A DNA stretch of 64,000 nt, taken from NCBI GenBank assembly GCA_025917655.1, contig CP084617.1, positions 930,001 to 994,000 of the forward strand. Direction: 5' to 3'. Shown piece after piece: positions 36,101-49,264 of the stretch. Position numbers and translations under genes: made by a program. The stretch's first letter is position 1; each line of letters begins with the position of its first letter. Below the pieces are notes generated by a model. It ran no database searches, was not told the origin of the DNA, and worked only from the letters and a program-made list of their open reading frames with translations. The DNA comes from Chlorella sorokiniana. Taxonomy: Eukaryota; Chlorophyta; Trebouxiophyceae; Chlorellales; Chlorellaceae.

Positions 36101-36795
36101 GGGCTGCGGCAGATGAAGGGTGCAGTGCAAGGCAGCAAATGCAGCGTGCCATGCAGCGCAGCTGATGCAGGCCTGCAGGCCAGGCATACGCCTCCCTCCT
36201 GCGTCTCTCAAAGTCCTCCCTGCCGCTGCCGACGCCCGCCCCTGCCGCGCAGATCGGTGCCCTGGTCTCCATGCAGTCGACGCCGCTGCCGCGGCCGCGG
36301 CGAGCTGGAGGAGCGAGCGGCGCGGCTGGAGGCGCAGTATGCAGACGAGAGCGTGCCGGTGGGTGGGGCCTGTGCGCGCGTGTGTGTGGGCGTGATTGGG
36401 GGCTTGTGGCGGCGAACGGAGAGGGGTCAGGGCGCACTGCATTGTGAAGGCCGCATGCACAGCGTCGGCGTCAGTGGGGCTTCCTCTGGAGCGGGTGGCA
36501 CAGCAGGGCGACAGACAGACACTTATGGGGAGCATCAGCTGCAGTGCAGCGCTCAGACACGGCAGGCCGGCCCTAAGCCGACACCCCGACCTTAGTGGCT
36601 GAGCCGCCGCTGCCGCCGCTCCCGGCCACCCGCTCTCCCTGCAGGTGCCGCGCCCCCTCACTGGGGCGGCTACCTGCTGCGCCCGCTGTCAGTGGAGTTC
36701 TGGCAGGGCGGCCCAGCCGCCTGCACGACCGCCTGCGCTACGTGCGCGACAGCGTCGACTCGCAGGAGTGGCGCCTCGAGCGGCTGTCGCCCTGA
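33171..36795 (+). CDS. PDX3: NAD(P)HX epimerase-domain / pyridox(am)ine 5'-phosphate oxidase fusion
   Basis: Plant-type bifunctional vitamin B6 salvage enzyme. The N-terminus ([12 protein letters not shown]) suggests organelle targeting. The YjeF_N/NAXE half has [68 protein letters not shown] and [18 protein letters not shown]. The oxidase half has [64 protein letters not shown] and the C-terminal FMN/PLP segment [15 protein letters not shown] ending LERLSP. Order and linker match Arabidopsis PDX3. First exons: 33171-33412, 33558-33683 and from 33836. One base is missing in the C runs 34196-34200 and 34405-34410, and the frame shifts again near 35399. The donor after VTAEELQ is unclear. Confidence 0.94.
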
Positions 36796-37089
36796 CCGGC
36801 TGGCCGGCCGGGCTGTGCCTGGCGCACGCGGTGCTGTCTGGTGCCCGCAGCGGCCGCATGTGATGTGCCCCTTGGCTGATACACTGCTGGCTCTGGCAAG
36901 TGTGGGCGTTGTTTACCAGTAATGAGCAGTCAAGTGCGTATCAAGAGCGGCGGCGCCGGAAATGGGACGCGCCAGCAGCGGGTGTAGGTTGTTAGGAGCG
37001 GTGCATTCCAAGGGGAGAGAGCCCGCGAGGGCAGCAAGGTGGGGTGTGGGGCAGGCAGGTGCAGCGCAAGCAAGGCGGCCGCGGGCGCG

Positions 37090-38307
37090 TCACGCAAGCT
37101 GGGCCATGATGTCGGCGTCCCGCACCACGATGTACTGCTTGTCGTTGGCGCCCTCAAACTCGGTACCGCTGTACTTCTGGTACAGCACCGTGGCGCCCAC
37201 GTCCACCTTGGGCGCCACCTTCTTGCCCTCCTCCTCCTCGCGGCCGGGCCCCACCGCCACCACCACGCCCATGGTGGGGCGCTCCTTGGAGCCCTCGGTC
37301 AGCAGCAGGCCGCCGCTGGTCTTGTCCGCCGCCTCCACCACCTCGATCAGCACCCGGTCCTGCAGGGGCTGCAGCTTGGAGATGTCGTCGCCGCCGGGCA
37401 GCAGGCCGATCACGTCGTCCTCCTGTGGAGGGGGAGGGGAACAGAGACGGGAGCTTTCAGGCACGGGAGCAGGACGGCCAAGCGGCGCCTCTGAGGGCGG
37501 CGGCAGGCCTGCCCAGCCGGCCCGGCTGCAGCAACTGCTGGCGTGAACGCGTCAAGTCATTGGCACAAGACAGCCTGCCTGTCAGGGCTACCCAGCTGCT
37601 GCCTTAGCCGCACGTGGCATGCTGCTGCTCCAGAACCTTCCCGCACCCTGGTGCCGCACCTTCAGCAGCACAAAGGCATCGCCCTGCAGCTCCAGCTCGG
37701 TGCCGGCGTACTTGGAGTAGACCACCTTGTCGCCTTCCTGCACCACGGAGCCCACACGGGAGGGCTGGGTGCTGCATGCATGGGCCAACCGAGCGGGCGC
37801 GCCGCCAGCCCAGGGGCCGCGCACCTTGACGCCCTTTGCGCCGCCCGCCGACTGCACGGTGCCCTGGGTGGGCCGCTTCTGCGCCGAGCTGGGCAGCAGG
37901 ATGCCTCCCACTGTCTTGGCCTCGGCCTCCTCAGCCTTGACAAACACGCGGTCGCCAACGGGGGTCACAGTCTTGACCTGCAGCGGAGCGACGGGCGGCA
38001 GGCCAGAGCGTGAGCTGCAGGGGCCTGCTCCATCCACAATCCGGTTGCGTCTCGCATGTCGTTTCAGTGTAGTATCGTCAGAGCCCAATGCGGGACCCCT
38101 GCCGGCTGCAAACCACTGACAGAGTGTCTGGAAGAGTGGCAGCGGCAGCGCACGCATGGCTGGTGCATTGCGTCGCATCGGTCCTCTCACCTCTGCGGGA
38201 AGCGCAGTGGCGGCGCGCACCACCAGTCGCTGGCCCCTGCGAGCAGCAGGGAGCCGGGCAGAGGCAGCGGGAGCCGCACGGACGGTCTGCATGGCGATGG
38301 AAGCCAT
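37090..38307 (-). CDS. CPN20: Chloroplast co-chaperonin Cpn20 (double GroES domain)
   Basis: Co-chaperonin that caps chloroplast Cpn60 during folding of Rubisco and other proteins. Four open exons: 38191-38307, 37825-37977, 37650-37764 and 37090-37432. The start at 38307 gives MASIAMQTVRAAPAASARLP, a typical transit peptide with a likely cleavage near VRAATALPAE. The first GroES domain has VGDRVFVKAEEAEAKTVGGI, the mobile-loop region, and KYAGTELELQGDAFVLLKEDD. The second has LQDRVLIEVVEAADKTSGGL, GVVVAVGPGREEEEGKK and YQKYSGTEFEGANDKQYIVV. Two tandem domains distinguish it from mitochondrial Cpn10. No frame break. It is transcribed divergently from ARFB. Confidence 0.96.
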
Positions 38308-38841
38308 TGAAAGCGACTTGTGATCACGACGAATATTAAGAGAGGACTCCCGGGGTGCATGCAAAGGATTTCTCCGTGGGCGCGTGATGAAGTACACTAA
38401 GGGCAGTACTGTTTCTGGGAAGGAGGCTGCAGGGCTCACCAAACGCGTGCTGGCAATCGATCATGATACACGGTCGATAGCAGCGCCAGACACAGCTCGC
38501 AGTTTGGAAGAGTCAAACAAAGGAGTAAATAGCGCGCACAGCCTCCTCAAGTTGACAGAAGGCTTGGATCCAAGCGTGAAAGCCGTGAGTGTGAGCCCAG
38601 GGACGCGTGGTCCCCACTTCCAGGAGGGGGCCGCTAATGGGCCGGTCTTTTCGGAGGTCGGCATTCGTCAAACAGCTGCGGATATCCCAAAGCAGGGGCA
38701 GCGGAAGTGCCGGGAGCACCTGGTGCTGTGCCGCATTCGCCCACACCGGCGTCTGCTGCAAGGGGCGGCACGTCCGGCAGGAACCCCTGCACAGTTTTGC
38801 TCAGTTCTGCTGTCTGCCAACCCAGCTGCAGGCTTGCGAAG
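38308..38841. other. Divergent intergenic region
   Basis: 534 bases between Cpn20 (minus) and ARFB (plus). Presumed promoters; nothing else recognised. Confidence 0.5.
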
Positions 38842-39986
<1,145 letters not shown>

Positions 39987-40386
39987 AGCGGGGCTGGCTG
40001 CAGCAGCAGCAGCAGTAGTTCAGGACACGCAGCAACGCGTGACAGCCGGCTGCAGCCCGGCTTGGCAGTGGCAGGGGCTTCCCTTCAGCACACACTGCCA
40101 TTTTTCCAACACCAGTCATGCAAATGCTTGTATCAAACTCCTGTGTTCTATCATCGCGCGCAGTGGCTCCAGGGGATTACAGTGCATGCCAAAGGCTGTT
40201 TGTTCTGCGCAGCAGGCGGGGACGCTCAATCCACGGCACAGCGTGGTGTGCTGGAAGAGCACCGCCTCTCTTTGATAACCGACTCATGATGCACTCAAAC
40301 ACATGAAATGCAGTATATGTCGCTTTTAGCCGCGCACTAGCACCTATCGATTCCGCGGCTTACGTTCAGACAACCTCCCGACGACC
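39987..40386. other. Tandem intergenic region between ARFB and XRCC4
   Basis: 400 bases between two plus-strand genes; starts with a short (GCA)n run near 40000-40015. Contains the ARFB 3' UTR and the XRCC4 promoter. No RNA gene seen. Confidence 0.5.
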
Positions 40387-41620
40387 ATGGCGAACGAGGA
40401 GTGGAGTTGTCAGCAGTTTCGTGACGCCAAAAGCGACAACGTGTACTTCATCTCCATCCGCCACGTCGCCGCCAAGGGGGAGGAGGGCAGCGCAGACCTG
40501 ACGCTCACCGACGGCGCTCAAGCGTGGACGGCGCAGGGTGGGCTCCTGTCTAACAGATGACACCCCTCTGCTCCTCCAAGATTGCTTTCGTGAAAGTTAG
40601 AATGCAATGTCTTGCTCTCTTTGGTGCAGGCGTGACTTCGGACACCATCCAGTTCCAGGCCGGGCTGAGCCACCTGCTTGCGGCGCTGAGCGAGCTGCGG
40701 CAGCCGGAGCTGGAGTACAGCGCTGAAGTGCAGGCCCAGAGTGATGGCACAGCGGTGAGCAGGGAAACGCGCGAGGCCATGGGGCCAGTGCATGAGGTTT
40801 TCAGGCTGGTTGTGGGCGAGAGGTGCATGCAGCAGGGGCCCATCCATGTTGCTGCCCGCTTGTGCTCACCCTGCCTACAGGCCCTGCGCGCGTGATGTGG
40901 AAGCAGCCTGGAACAGGGCTCAGAATGTTCTTCAGGTTGACCTTGACGGAGGCAGTGCCCGCGGGGCCGGTGGTGGCTGGCATGCTGCAGCTGCTGCTCG
41001 GCAACCTGTCGGCGCTGAGGGACACGTGCCGCGACCTGCTGGATCAGAATCGGGCTTTTGAGCAGCAGGCGAGCCGCAACCAGGACGTAATCGACAAGTA
41101 TGTGAAGAACAAGGAGGATCACGACAAGGTGATTGAAGGGATGAAGGCGGTTTGCACCTTTCGTGGGTTGAGAAAGGCAGCATCCCGTTCGGGCTGATCA
41201 CCGTGCGCCTGTGCGCTCACGCCCGCTGGCTCTCTGCAGGAGATGTACGCAAAGGTGGCAGCGCTGCTGAACAGCAAGAAGCAGAAGCTGCGCGAGCTGA
41301 AGGCACAGCTGGATGAGGCGCAGGTGGGCAGGACAGCTCCCGAAACGATGTCCCCTTCTTGCCTGCTAGCGCCGTGGTCAACACAAAGCACCCGTGCTGA
41401 AACTTCATCGTTGGTGCAGGAGGAGATCCAGCGGCTGCGGCTGGGTGGGGGCGGCACAATGGATGAGGACAAGGGTGAGGCGCAAGCAGGCCCGTCTCTT
41501 CAGCGTGGCAGGCAGGGGCGAGACAGAGCTGCTCAGGTGGTGGACAGCGACGACGAGGACGACGTGCAGGCACAAGCCACCGACGACGAGAGAAGTGATG
41601 CATATCCAGCAGAGTATTGA
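40387..41620 (+). CDS. XRCC4: XRCC4-like non-homologous end-joining protein
   Basis: Scaffold for DNA ligase IV in double-strand-break repair. Exons: 40387-40537, 40628-40754, 40881-41128, 41240-41323 and 41420-41620. The N-terminal beta head shows VYFISIRHVAAKGEEGSADL, LTLTDGAQAWTAQG, then MWKQPGTGLRMFFRLTLTEA, which matches the W-x-x-x-x-G-x-x-F-x-L pattern of XRCC4. A long coiled-coil stalk follows (LRDTCRDLLDQNRAFEQQAS, KNKEDHDKEMYAKVAALLNS, KKQKLRELKAQLDEAQ), the ligase IV-binding region in the family. The tail is acidic (VVDSDDEDDVQAQ), like the CK2-type tail of XRCC4. One base is missing near 40893 in GCGCGCG. Sequence divergence is high, as usual for this family; XLF or PAXX fit less well because of the long stalk. 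Confidence 0.85.
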
Positions 41621-41849
41621 TTGATGCTCTGATGGAACCTCTTGAATGAGCAAAGCAGCCGTCGGCGGCGCTTGTCTGGCATGATTGTGAGCAACACAGC
41701 GTAATATGAAAGGTTGGGATCGTAAATCTCTGCTGAACGCGATCGTGTCAATCTACAGAATGCCCGTATGTCAAGCTCGGCAGGGGCTTTGCAAAAGGGA
41801 GAGAAGCATGTGATTGACGGAGTGATCGAGGGACCGGCTATCGTTCAGG

Positions 41850-44800
41850 ATGGAAAGCAACAGCCGCACTGCCTTCACAGCAACGCTGTTGCTCGACCGG
41901 CGGCAGGCCAGCTCCGCTCCGATCACGGCAGTGTCAGTGGACGCTGCTGGCCTGCGCCTGTACCTGGGCTTGGAAGATGGAGTTCTAGAAGAGCATGCCA
42001 TCGTGCACAGCGCCCTCGGGCCTCGGGCATCACTGGCGGCGCGGAAGCACGCCGCCAAAAAGGTGCGGCTCCGCAGCCTGCCCGTGCTTCCTCTCAGTTC
42101 CTTGGCTGGCGTCACTTCCTTGAGCTGTTCTGATTGCAGGCCATCTTGGGCATACACAGCCTACCGGACCAAGCCCTGGTGGTGCTGCTCGGCGAGGATG
42201 GCCTGGTGCAGCTGCTGGACGCTGAATCGCTGGAGGGCGCAGCGCTGCTGCTGCGGTGCGCGTCGCGCTGCAAGCTCATCCCAGCCAGTTTGTTAGCTCC
42301 GATTGCGCCCTCCAAGTGCTTGCTGCTGTCTGCTGCGGTGCAACTTCTCCATTCATGGTTTGCTGCCTCTGCGCCGTCCCCGCAGGCACGCCGTGGGCAC
42401 GTGTGTGGCGGTGGCGCCGGGCCAGCCGCCGCGGCTGGCGATCGCCACCAAACCAAGCAAGAGGTCGTTGAGGTGCTCACTGGCAGGGCCGGCAGCGAGT
42501 GGGATGCATGTGGCCATCGCATTCCGCGGCCACGCTCTCGAGCTGATGCGTGCCTGCCGGCCTGAGCGATCACTGTTGCCGGAGCTCCCGCAGGCTCTTG
42601 GTGTATGAGCTGGCTGGCGCGGCGCCCGGCGGCGGCGCCCAGGCGCGGCAGCAGCCGCCCCAGGCTCAGCTGCTGGCTCAACTGGAGCTGCCGGATGCGG
42701 CGCCTGCCCTCCGCGGCATGGCGTGGGTGGGCGGCCGCCTGGCGCTGTGCGCCGGCATGCGCTACCTGCTGGCGGCGCCGCTGGGGCCGCCGCTGGCGGG
42801 CGGCGGGCGCTGGAGTGAGCTGCTGCGGGTGCCAGAGGAGCTGGCCTACTCGCCTGCCATGCTGGCGGCGGTACCAGAGCGGGCCCAGGCGGTACTTGTG
42901 GTGGTGAGCGGGCATCACGAAGGCTCCCCATGTCGGATACAACCAACACTTCAACACGTCATGCACCAAGCGTTGGAAGGCAGCTTCCCTGCAGGCTTTG
43001 CAGCTGTCTGGCAAGGTGACGTGATGCTCTGCTCGCTGCCCAGGCCGGCCCCCTCTGCCCGTGCCCCCCGCAGGGCCCCGCCGGCATCCTCGTGGACGCG
43101 GGCGGCAGCCCCGTGGGCAGCGCTGTGCGGCTGGAGGGGCTGGGGGCCACGCCGCGAGCCATGGCAGCCTCGGGCGCCCTGCTGCTGGTTGTCAGCGAGG
43201 GCGGCATGCACGTGTTTGAAAGCGACAGCGGCGGCGAGGTGCAGCGCCTGGGCTTCGGGCCGGGCCTGCACCCCGCGCCCGGCCAGCCGCTGCACGCGTC
43301 GGCGGCAGAGCCCGGGGGCCCGGCCGCCGCTGCCGCGGCCGACGATGTCGGCGGCGGCCGCCCGGGCTGCGTGGCGGTGGCGGGCGCCGCCTGGTGTGGC
43401 TCTGCGTGCCCGTCTCCCGGCCGATCAGGCGCGTGAGCTGCTGGGGCAGCGGCAGTTTGAGCCGGCTCTGGAGCTTGTGCAGCGGGGGCTGCGCCGCGGC
43501 GCGGCCTGGGCGCAGGCGGCGGCGGCGCAGGCAGCGCTGCTGCTGCTGCACGGTGAGGCTGCTCGGCCTGCTGGGCGTGCCGCCATGCCAGCTTGCGTGC
43601 CGTGCAGCTCCCACCGCCCTGCTGTCTGTCTCTTTATCGGCTCATGTGATGCCCCCGACCCCCCCACCCGTCGCCAGAGTGTCGGTTTGGCGAGGCGGCG
43701 GAGTGCCTGGACAGCTGCTCCCCCGCCACCTTCCAGCCCGCGCAGCTCTTCCCCCTCTTCCCAGCCTACACCGCGCCCTGGGCCCAAGAGGTGCCCACCC
43801 ACCACCGGTACTGGGGCCTGCACCCCCGCTGCCCAGCCTGGAGGACCTCATCAGCCGGCATCTGAGCGGCAGCGGGGCAGCGCGCGCCGCCGGCCGCGGC
43901 AGCAGCACAGCCACGGCGGCAGCTCCCCGCATAGCCCAGCAGGGGAACGCAGCGGTCGGGGACGCGGCAGCAGCGGCGCGGCGGCGGCGGCCTGACCGGG
44001 GCGCGCGGGGGCAGCAGCGGGGGCTCGCGATCAACCTCGCCTGGTCCCGGCGAGGGTGGGGCCGCCGTCGCCGGGAGCGGCAGGCGCAGCGGCGGAGGAG
44101 GAGGGGGAGGGGCGGGGACCGCAGAACGGCGGCCTTCAGCCCCCGCGGACAGCGAGCAGCAGGAGCAGCGGGCGCAGCTGCAGCGGCAAGCGCGGGAGAG
44201 CCTGGCGCAGTACCTGTTCAGGGTGAGCCGGCCGCTTCCACCGCTTCCGCTCGCCGCTCACGCGCAGCGACACGCTCCGCCCTCGGTTGCACGCCTGTTG
44301 GGTCATATGCCAGCTGCTGCCGCCCGCGCATGTCACCACCCCCTGCCGTGTCGCGATGCACGGTCGTTTGGCATGCATTCCACCGCCCAACCGCACCCCG
44401 TACCACTTCCCGCACGCGCAAACACAATCCACCGCCACACAGCCCAGGCCAACCCAGACGCCTCTGAGATGCCCCCTCCCCCACCACCCACCCACAAATG
44501 CGCACACACACACACACTGCTGCCGCAGGCGCGCATGCTGGAGGGCGTGGCGTGCCTGGAGGGGCTCGACTCCCTGCTGCTGCTGCTGCTGGCGGACCTG
44601 GGCGACGCGCGCCAGGTGGCCGCCTTTGCCGCGGTGCCCAACCGCGTGCGCCTGGAGGCGGTGCGGCAGCGCCTGCAGGTGTGCACCGGGCTGTGCGTGT
44701 GTGTAAGCGGGGGGTGAGGGGGGCGGTTCAGGTGGGAAGGGGAACGGCTTGCGTGTAGTGTTTGGCATGGCTGCTGCCGCGGCAGCCTGTGTTTGGAGTG

Positions 44801-46917
44801 AGGGGTTGAAGTCTGTGGGTCAAGCTCTGCGGCCCCTTGCTGCTCACCGCACCCCGCAGGCGGAGGGGTGGCACCACGCGCTGGCCACGCTGCACGCCGC
44901 GCGGGTGACGCTGACGTGGCGCTGGCCACGTGGCGACGCGTGGCCGAGGGCCAGCTGGCGGCGGGCGCGCCGCCCGGCGTGGCGGCGGCGGAGCGCCGCG
45001 AGGCCCTGCAGGCGGCGGCGGCGCTGCTGCGGGACCCGCGGGCCTGCCCGGAGGCCGCCCTGCTGGCCCACATCCCCTGGCTGCTGGCTGCCGGCCAGGC
45101 CGAGGCGCTGGGCGTGCTGACGGCGCGCAGCCTGGAGCCCGCCGCCGTGCTGCCGCTGCTGCCGCCCAACTCCGACGCCAGGTGGCGGTACCTGGCGCAC
45201 CTGGTGGCGGCAGAGGGGGCCGGCCAGGAATGCGACCAGGCACTGCACACCGAGCTGGCCACGCAGCTGGCGGCGGCCATCCTGCGGGCAGACCCCTCGC
45301 TGCGCCTGGCGGCGGCCCCAGGCGCCAGCCCGCGGCGCCGCGTCAGCGGCACCGGCGACGGCGGCAAGGCGGGCCGGCCGCCCTCCCGCACGGCCAGCAG
45401 CGCGGCCGCCCTGCCGGCCGGCCTCTTCCTTCCGGGCACGCCTGGTGGGGCGGCCGCCGCGCCTCGCGCTCCACGGCGGCGCTGGTCAGCGGCGGCGGGC
45501 TGGAGCCGGCTGCCGGAGCGCCGCCCGTGGACGCCATGCGGCTGCGCCTGCGGGCCCACTTGGAGCAGTCGGGCGGTACGATGCGGAGGCGGTACTGGCG
45601 GTACTGCAGGGCACGGGGCTGCACGAGGAGCTGGTGGTCCTGCATGCCAAGGCAAGCCCGCTGCGCTCGGGGGCTGGGGGTGGCTGGTGGCGGCACGCGT
45701 GTGTCCTGCCAAACCCATTCTCGTTCCGCAATGCAAGCTGCTGGCAGCTGGAGCTCGCCTGATCAAGCTTGAGTCTGTGCTTATTTTTAGTTCACAAGCA
45801 GCGTCCTGCCCCTGGGCCTACCCGCCGCAGATGGGCGACCACGTGGCGGCGCTGCGGCTGCTGGCGCTGACGCTGCGCGACGTGGCGGCGGCGGAGGCGT
45901 ACGTGCGCGCGCACCTGCCCCCGCGCGACTACCCCCTGCTGCTGCACCTGGTGCTGGAGCCGGGGCCGGGCTGGAGCCGCGATGGGGCGACGCCGCATAC
46001 CTGATTGCCGCCCTGGGTGGGTGGGGGTGGGGTGGGGTGTTTGTGTGGTGGTGTTGGTGAGGGGGCATGGCACCCCGCCGTGTTGTGCCAGCACTGTTTG
46101 TCGCACGCCAGACCGTCCAGATGCTTCAGTCTGGCTGCATCTCTTGAACGCGTGCACACCTACCAACCCCGAACACACACTCACCAGCCTTGTCCTGTCC
46201 CCCCGGACAGGCGACCACCTAGACCCTCAGGAGGTGCTGCAGGCGCTGCCCCCGGCATGCCCCTTGCCGCCGCCGCCCCCGTGCTGGCCCCCATGCTGCG
46301 CGACCGCCTGCACCGTCGGCGGGCGGCGGCGCTGACCAAGGGCCTGCAGCGCGCGCGGCTGGCGGCGGGAGCGGCTGCGCGGCGCGATGCCGAGCCGCGC
46401 ACGTGACGGTAGACGAGGAGCGGTCCTGCCCGCGCTGCCACCTGCGCCTTGGGGGCAAGGTTTTGTGGTGCTGCAGCCGGGTGCGGCGGTCCCCGCCAAC
46501 GGCGGCCTGGCGGCTCCCGCACCGCTTGGAACCGCGGCGGCAGCGGCAGCAGCGGCGGCAGGAGGAGGGCCGACCCGGCGCCTGGCACAGCAGCAGCAGC
46601 AGGCGCAGCAGCAGCAGCACGCGGCGGATGATGAGGCGGGCATGCTGCGGCCGCCAGGGGACGACGGCCTGGCTGCCGCCATCCGGGGCACGGAGGCGCA
46701 GCTGAGGGGCGCCCAGCAGCCGCAGGTCCTGTGCTATGCATGCTACCGGCGGCTGCTGGGGCAGGGCGCGCCCCGCTGCCGGCAGCCTTGCCGGATGAGA
46801 GCGGCTGAGGCTGGATGCGTGACAGATGCAGCTCGATCCATTGCCTCTAAGTTTTGCAAGAGCTTTGTGCCTCATGGTGTGCTGTGCTGGGACAAGCCGT
46901 TCAACGGCATGAAGTAG
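41850..46917 (+). CDS. VPS39: Vps39/Vps3 (TGFBRAP1-like) HOPS/CORVET tethering subunit
   Basis: Endosome/vacuole tethering protein that works with RAB7- or RAB5-type GTPases. The N-terminal CNH-type propeller includes APITAVSVDAAGLRLYLGLE, AILGIHSLPDQALVVLLGED and GLVQLLDAESLEGAALL, then AMAASGALLLVVSEGGMHVF. The middle helical repeats show QARELLGQRQFEPALELVQR, CRFGEAAECLDSC and FPLFPAYTAPW, typical of Vps39 domain 1, then QYLFRARMLEGVACLEGLDS, LHEELVVLHAKMGDHVAALR and DYPLLLHLVLEPG. The C-terminus has a zinc-finger-like pair: CPRCHLRLGGKV and VLCYACYRRLLGQ. First exons: 41850-42062 and from 42140. Many one-base frame switches in G/C runs make inner exon edges unreliable. Whether it is the HOPS or CORVET paralogue cannot be decided here; the stop at 46915-46917 is tentative. 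Confidence 0.8.
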
Positions 46918-47094
46918 AGGCGTGACGTGCCCTGCTGACAACTCCCGGCGAGGGATCCAGCCACACCCAGGGAGTAAGACCTCTGATGAGCCTCATCTTA
47001 CACAGCTGCAGGGGAGCAACCGCGGTTGCCTAGGGTAGCAGTGTGAGTCCATGCATGCCAAGGACTCCTACCATTGCGCTCGCTGAGCCTTGGC

Positions 47095-48986
47095 CTAGCA
47101 AGGCAGCAGCTGCAGGCGGTCGGCCAGAACGCCCGCAAACACCAGGCCGCCCAGCTGCGCGTTGCTCACAAACTTGGCGGCGCAGTCCGCCGCGTCGTCC
47201 AGGTCGACGCTGCCCACCTGCCAGGCCAGGTGGCCCGCCGCCGCCGCCACGCCGGCGTAGTAGGCCGGGCCGCAGCCCGCGGCGTGGCCGGCCGTGGCAA
47301 GCAGCGCCACGCACGCCGCCCGAAGCCCGCGCAGTAGCGCTTGGTGCGCGCGCCGAACGTGAGGGCGGTGGAGCGGATGCCGGCTTTGACGTCGTCCGCC
47401 TTGTCCTGCGTGGGAGGGCCGCCCAGGGGGCGGCTGAGCCACGCAGCCCGCTTTGCGCACCTGATGCTGTGCTTGCAACAATATCGGGCCGGCCCGGCAA
47501 TCAACATCCTCGCGACCCCCAGCCCATCAGCCATTAAAAACTAGAAGGCCATTAAAAACTACACACACCTGGTGCGCGTAGATGGTGTCGTAGACGAGCG
47601 TCCAGCACACGCCGGCGCCGTACAGCGGCAGCACCACGCCCCAGTCGCAGGCGCCGTGCACCGCGGCCCAGCCGAGCAGCGCCCCCAGTTGAAGGTAAGG
47701 CCCAGGAAGGCCTGGGGAGCAGCAAGGCCAGGGGGGCGCCGCGAGCCTGAGTGCGCCGCGCCTCTCCACACGGGCGCAGCCTTTGTTTTCCTGGCCAGAG
47801 CAGGCCTTGGCAGCAACCAGCCGCCATGGGGGTCAAGAATCGACACGTTGCCATCCCTCAGGGCCCCCCTCCTCCCCCACGCCACGCAAATGCAAAGCAC
47901 GGCGCACCTGCGGCCAGCCCGTCACGCGCTTCATCAGCGGGTAGGTGGCCACCAGCGCCAGCGAGGAGGCGCCCACCACCTGGCTGTAGGGGTTGAGCTG
48001 CAGCAGGATGGCCAGCCCAGCCGACAGCTGGGCCCCCAGAAAGGCTGCGCCCAGGGGGTGGTGGGGGGAGGAGGGGCAGGGGAGGGGCTGGGATGTGTGC
48101 GTGTGTGCTGGGGGGGAGGGGGCCGTGCATTGAGGAGACAACAGGGGGCAGCCGGGGGCGTGTTTGAGACCCGAGCCCCTTTCTTAGTGGAAGGCAGCAG
48201 GACCACGCCACGGCAGGCTGATGCGGCAGGGGTGGGGTTCCCGCTGCCCGCTGCCGGCAGGAGCGCGCCTCACCGACGGCCTGCGGGGGCGTGACGGTGC
48301 CCGCCGCCAGCGGGCGGCCCCGCGTGCGCTCCACCTGCCGGTCCAGCTCCCGGTCCCACAGGTCGTTCACGGTGCAGCCCGCGCCGCGCAGCGCACCGCG
48401 CCCAGCCCAAACAGGCCCAGCAGGCGCGGGTCCCGGGCGGCGCCGGGGCGGCGGCCAGGCCGATGGACCAGAAGCAGGGCCAGGCGAGCAGCCAGGTGCC
48501 GATGGGCTTGTCCAGCCGCATGAGCTGCGCGTAGGGCACCCAGGACGCCGGCAAGCGGTCCAGCCAGGTGCCTGTCGGCGTAGACTGCCGGCCGGAGGGT
48601 GGCACGGGTGCCGCTGCGGGTGCCGCCGACTCCGCGTGGTTGTCGCTGCTGCTTCCGCTGCTCCTGCTAGGTTTGGTGGTGCATTCACCCACACTGTCGC
48701 TGGCTTGCTGTCGCGCAGTCTGGTTTTCGGCAAGGAGGCTGGTTGAAGTCGAAGACAGGAGCCGGTTTTTCTGCATGAGGCTGGCAAAGATAGGGCCCAG
48801 CTCGTTACTGCCTGCCGCCGCTGCCCTACCGTAGACCCGATAGCTGGGCGCGCTGCAGGCGGCTGAGTCAAGTTGCAGCGCTGTTAATTGACTGACTTCT
48901 CCCAGCAGTGCTGCTGCTGCTGCCTCAGCTGTGGGCAAGCCACAGAGCAGCCTGCCGCCGCCGCGGCGCACACAAGCAGCAAGCAT
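47095..48986 (-). CDS. COQ2: 4-hydroxybenzoate polyprenyltransferase COQ2 (UbiA family)
   Basis: Attaches the polyprenyl chain to 4-hydroxybenzoate in ubiquinone synthesis in the mitochondrial inner membrane. The start at 48986 gives [18 protein letters not shown]; an in-frame start at 49043 is possible. A Ser/Ala-rich N-terminal extension precedes [19 protein letters not shown] and FWSIGLAAA. The first Asp-rich prenyl-diphosphate motif is NDLWDRELD with [17 protein letters not shown]; the second is [19 protein letters not shown]. Membrane helices follow both. Exons: 48274-48986, 47908-48045, 47569-47711 and 47095-47405. Frame is lost by one base in the C run 47682-47686 (within [12 protein letters not shown]) and near the first Asp motif. 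The third donor lies in a GTGTGTGT tract. It is divergent from XPF, 278 bases apart. Confidence 0.95.
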
Positions 48987-49264
48987 TGCGCAGCCAATGT
49001 GTAGCTGATCACAGGAACAAGGTGCTGTTATATGAGCGGGCAAAACTGCCTTAGCATGATGTCATGGCGACAGCACTCTTGTTTTTGTGCTGCGTCTGCT
49101 TCGGCCAGCAAGGATGCAAGTCTCCGCTCCTCGGGGGCTGGGGCCATTGTTCCAAAAACGTGACGCTGACGCGCATCAGTGGAACCGCGGCAGCCGCGAT
49201 CACATGTGATGCCTCGCTGCACTTTTCGTGACGGCCGTCATGGAGGGCTAACGAGAACATAACA

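Noticed and set aside
42112-45766. Long minus-strand open frames across the Vps39-family gene
   Set aside because: They lack any domain motif and are Arg/Pro/Ala-rich shadow frames; the plus strand encodes recognisable helical repeats and a zinc-finger-like end.
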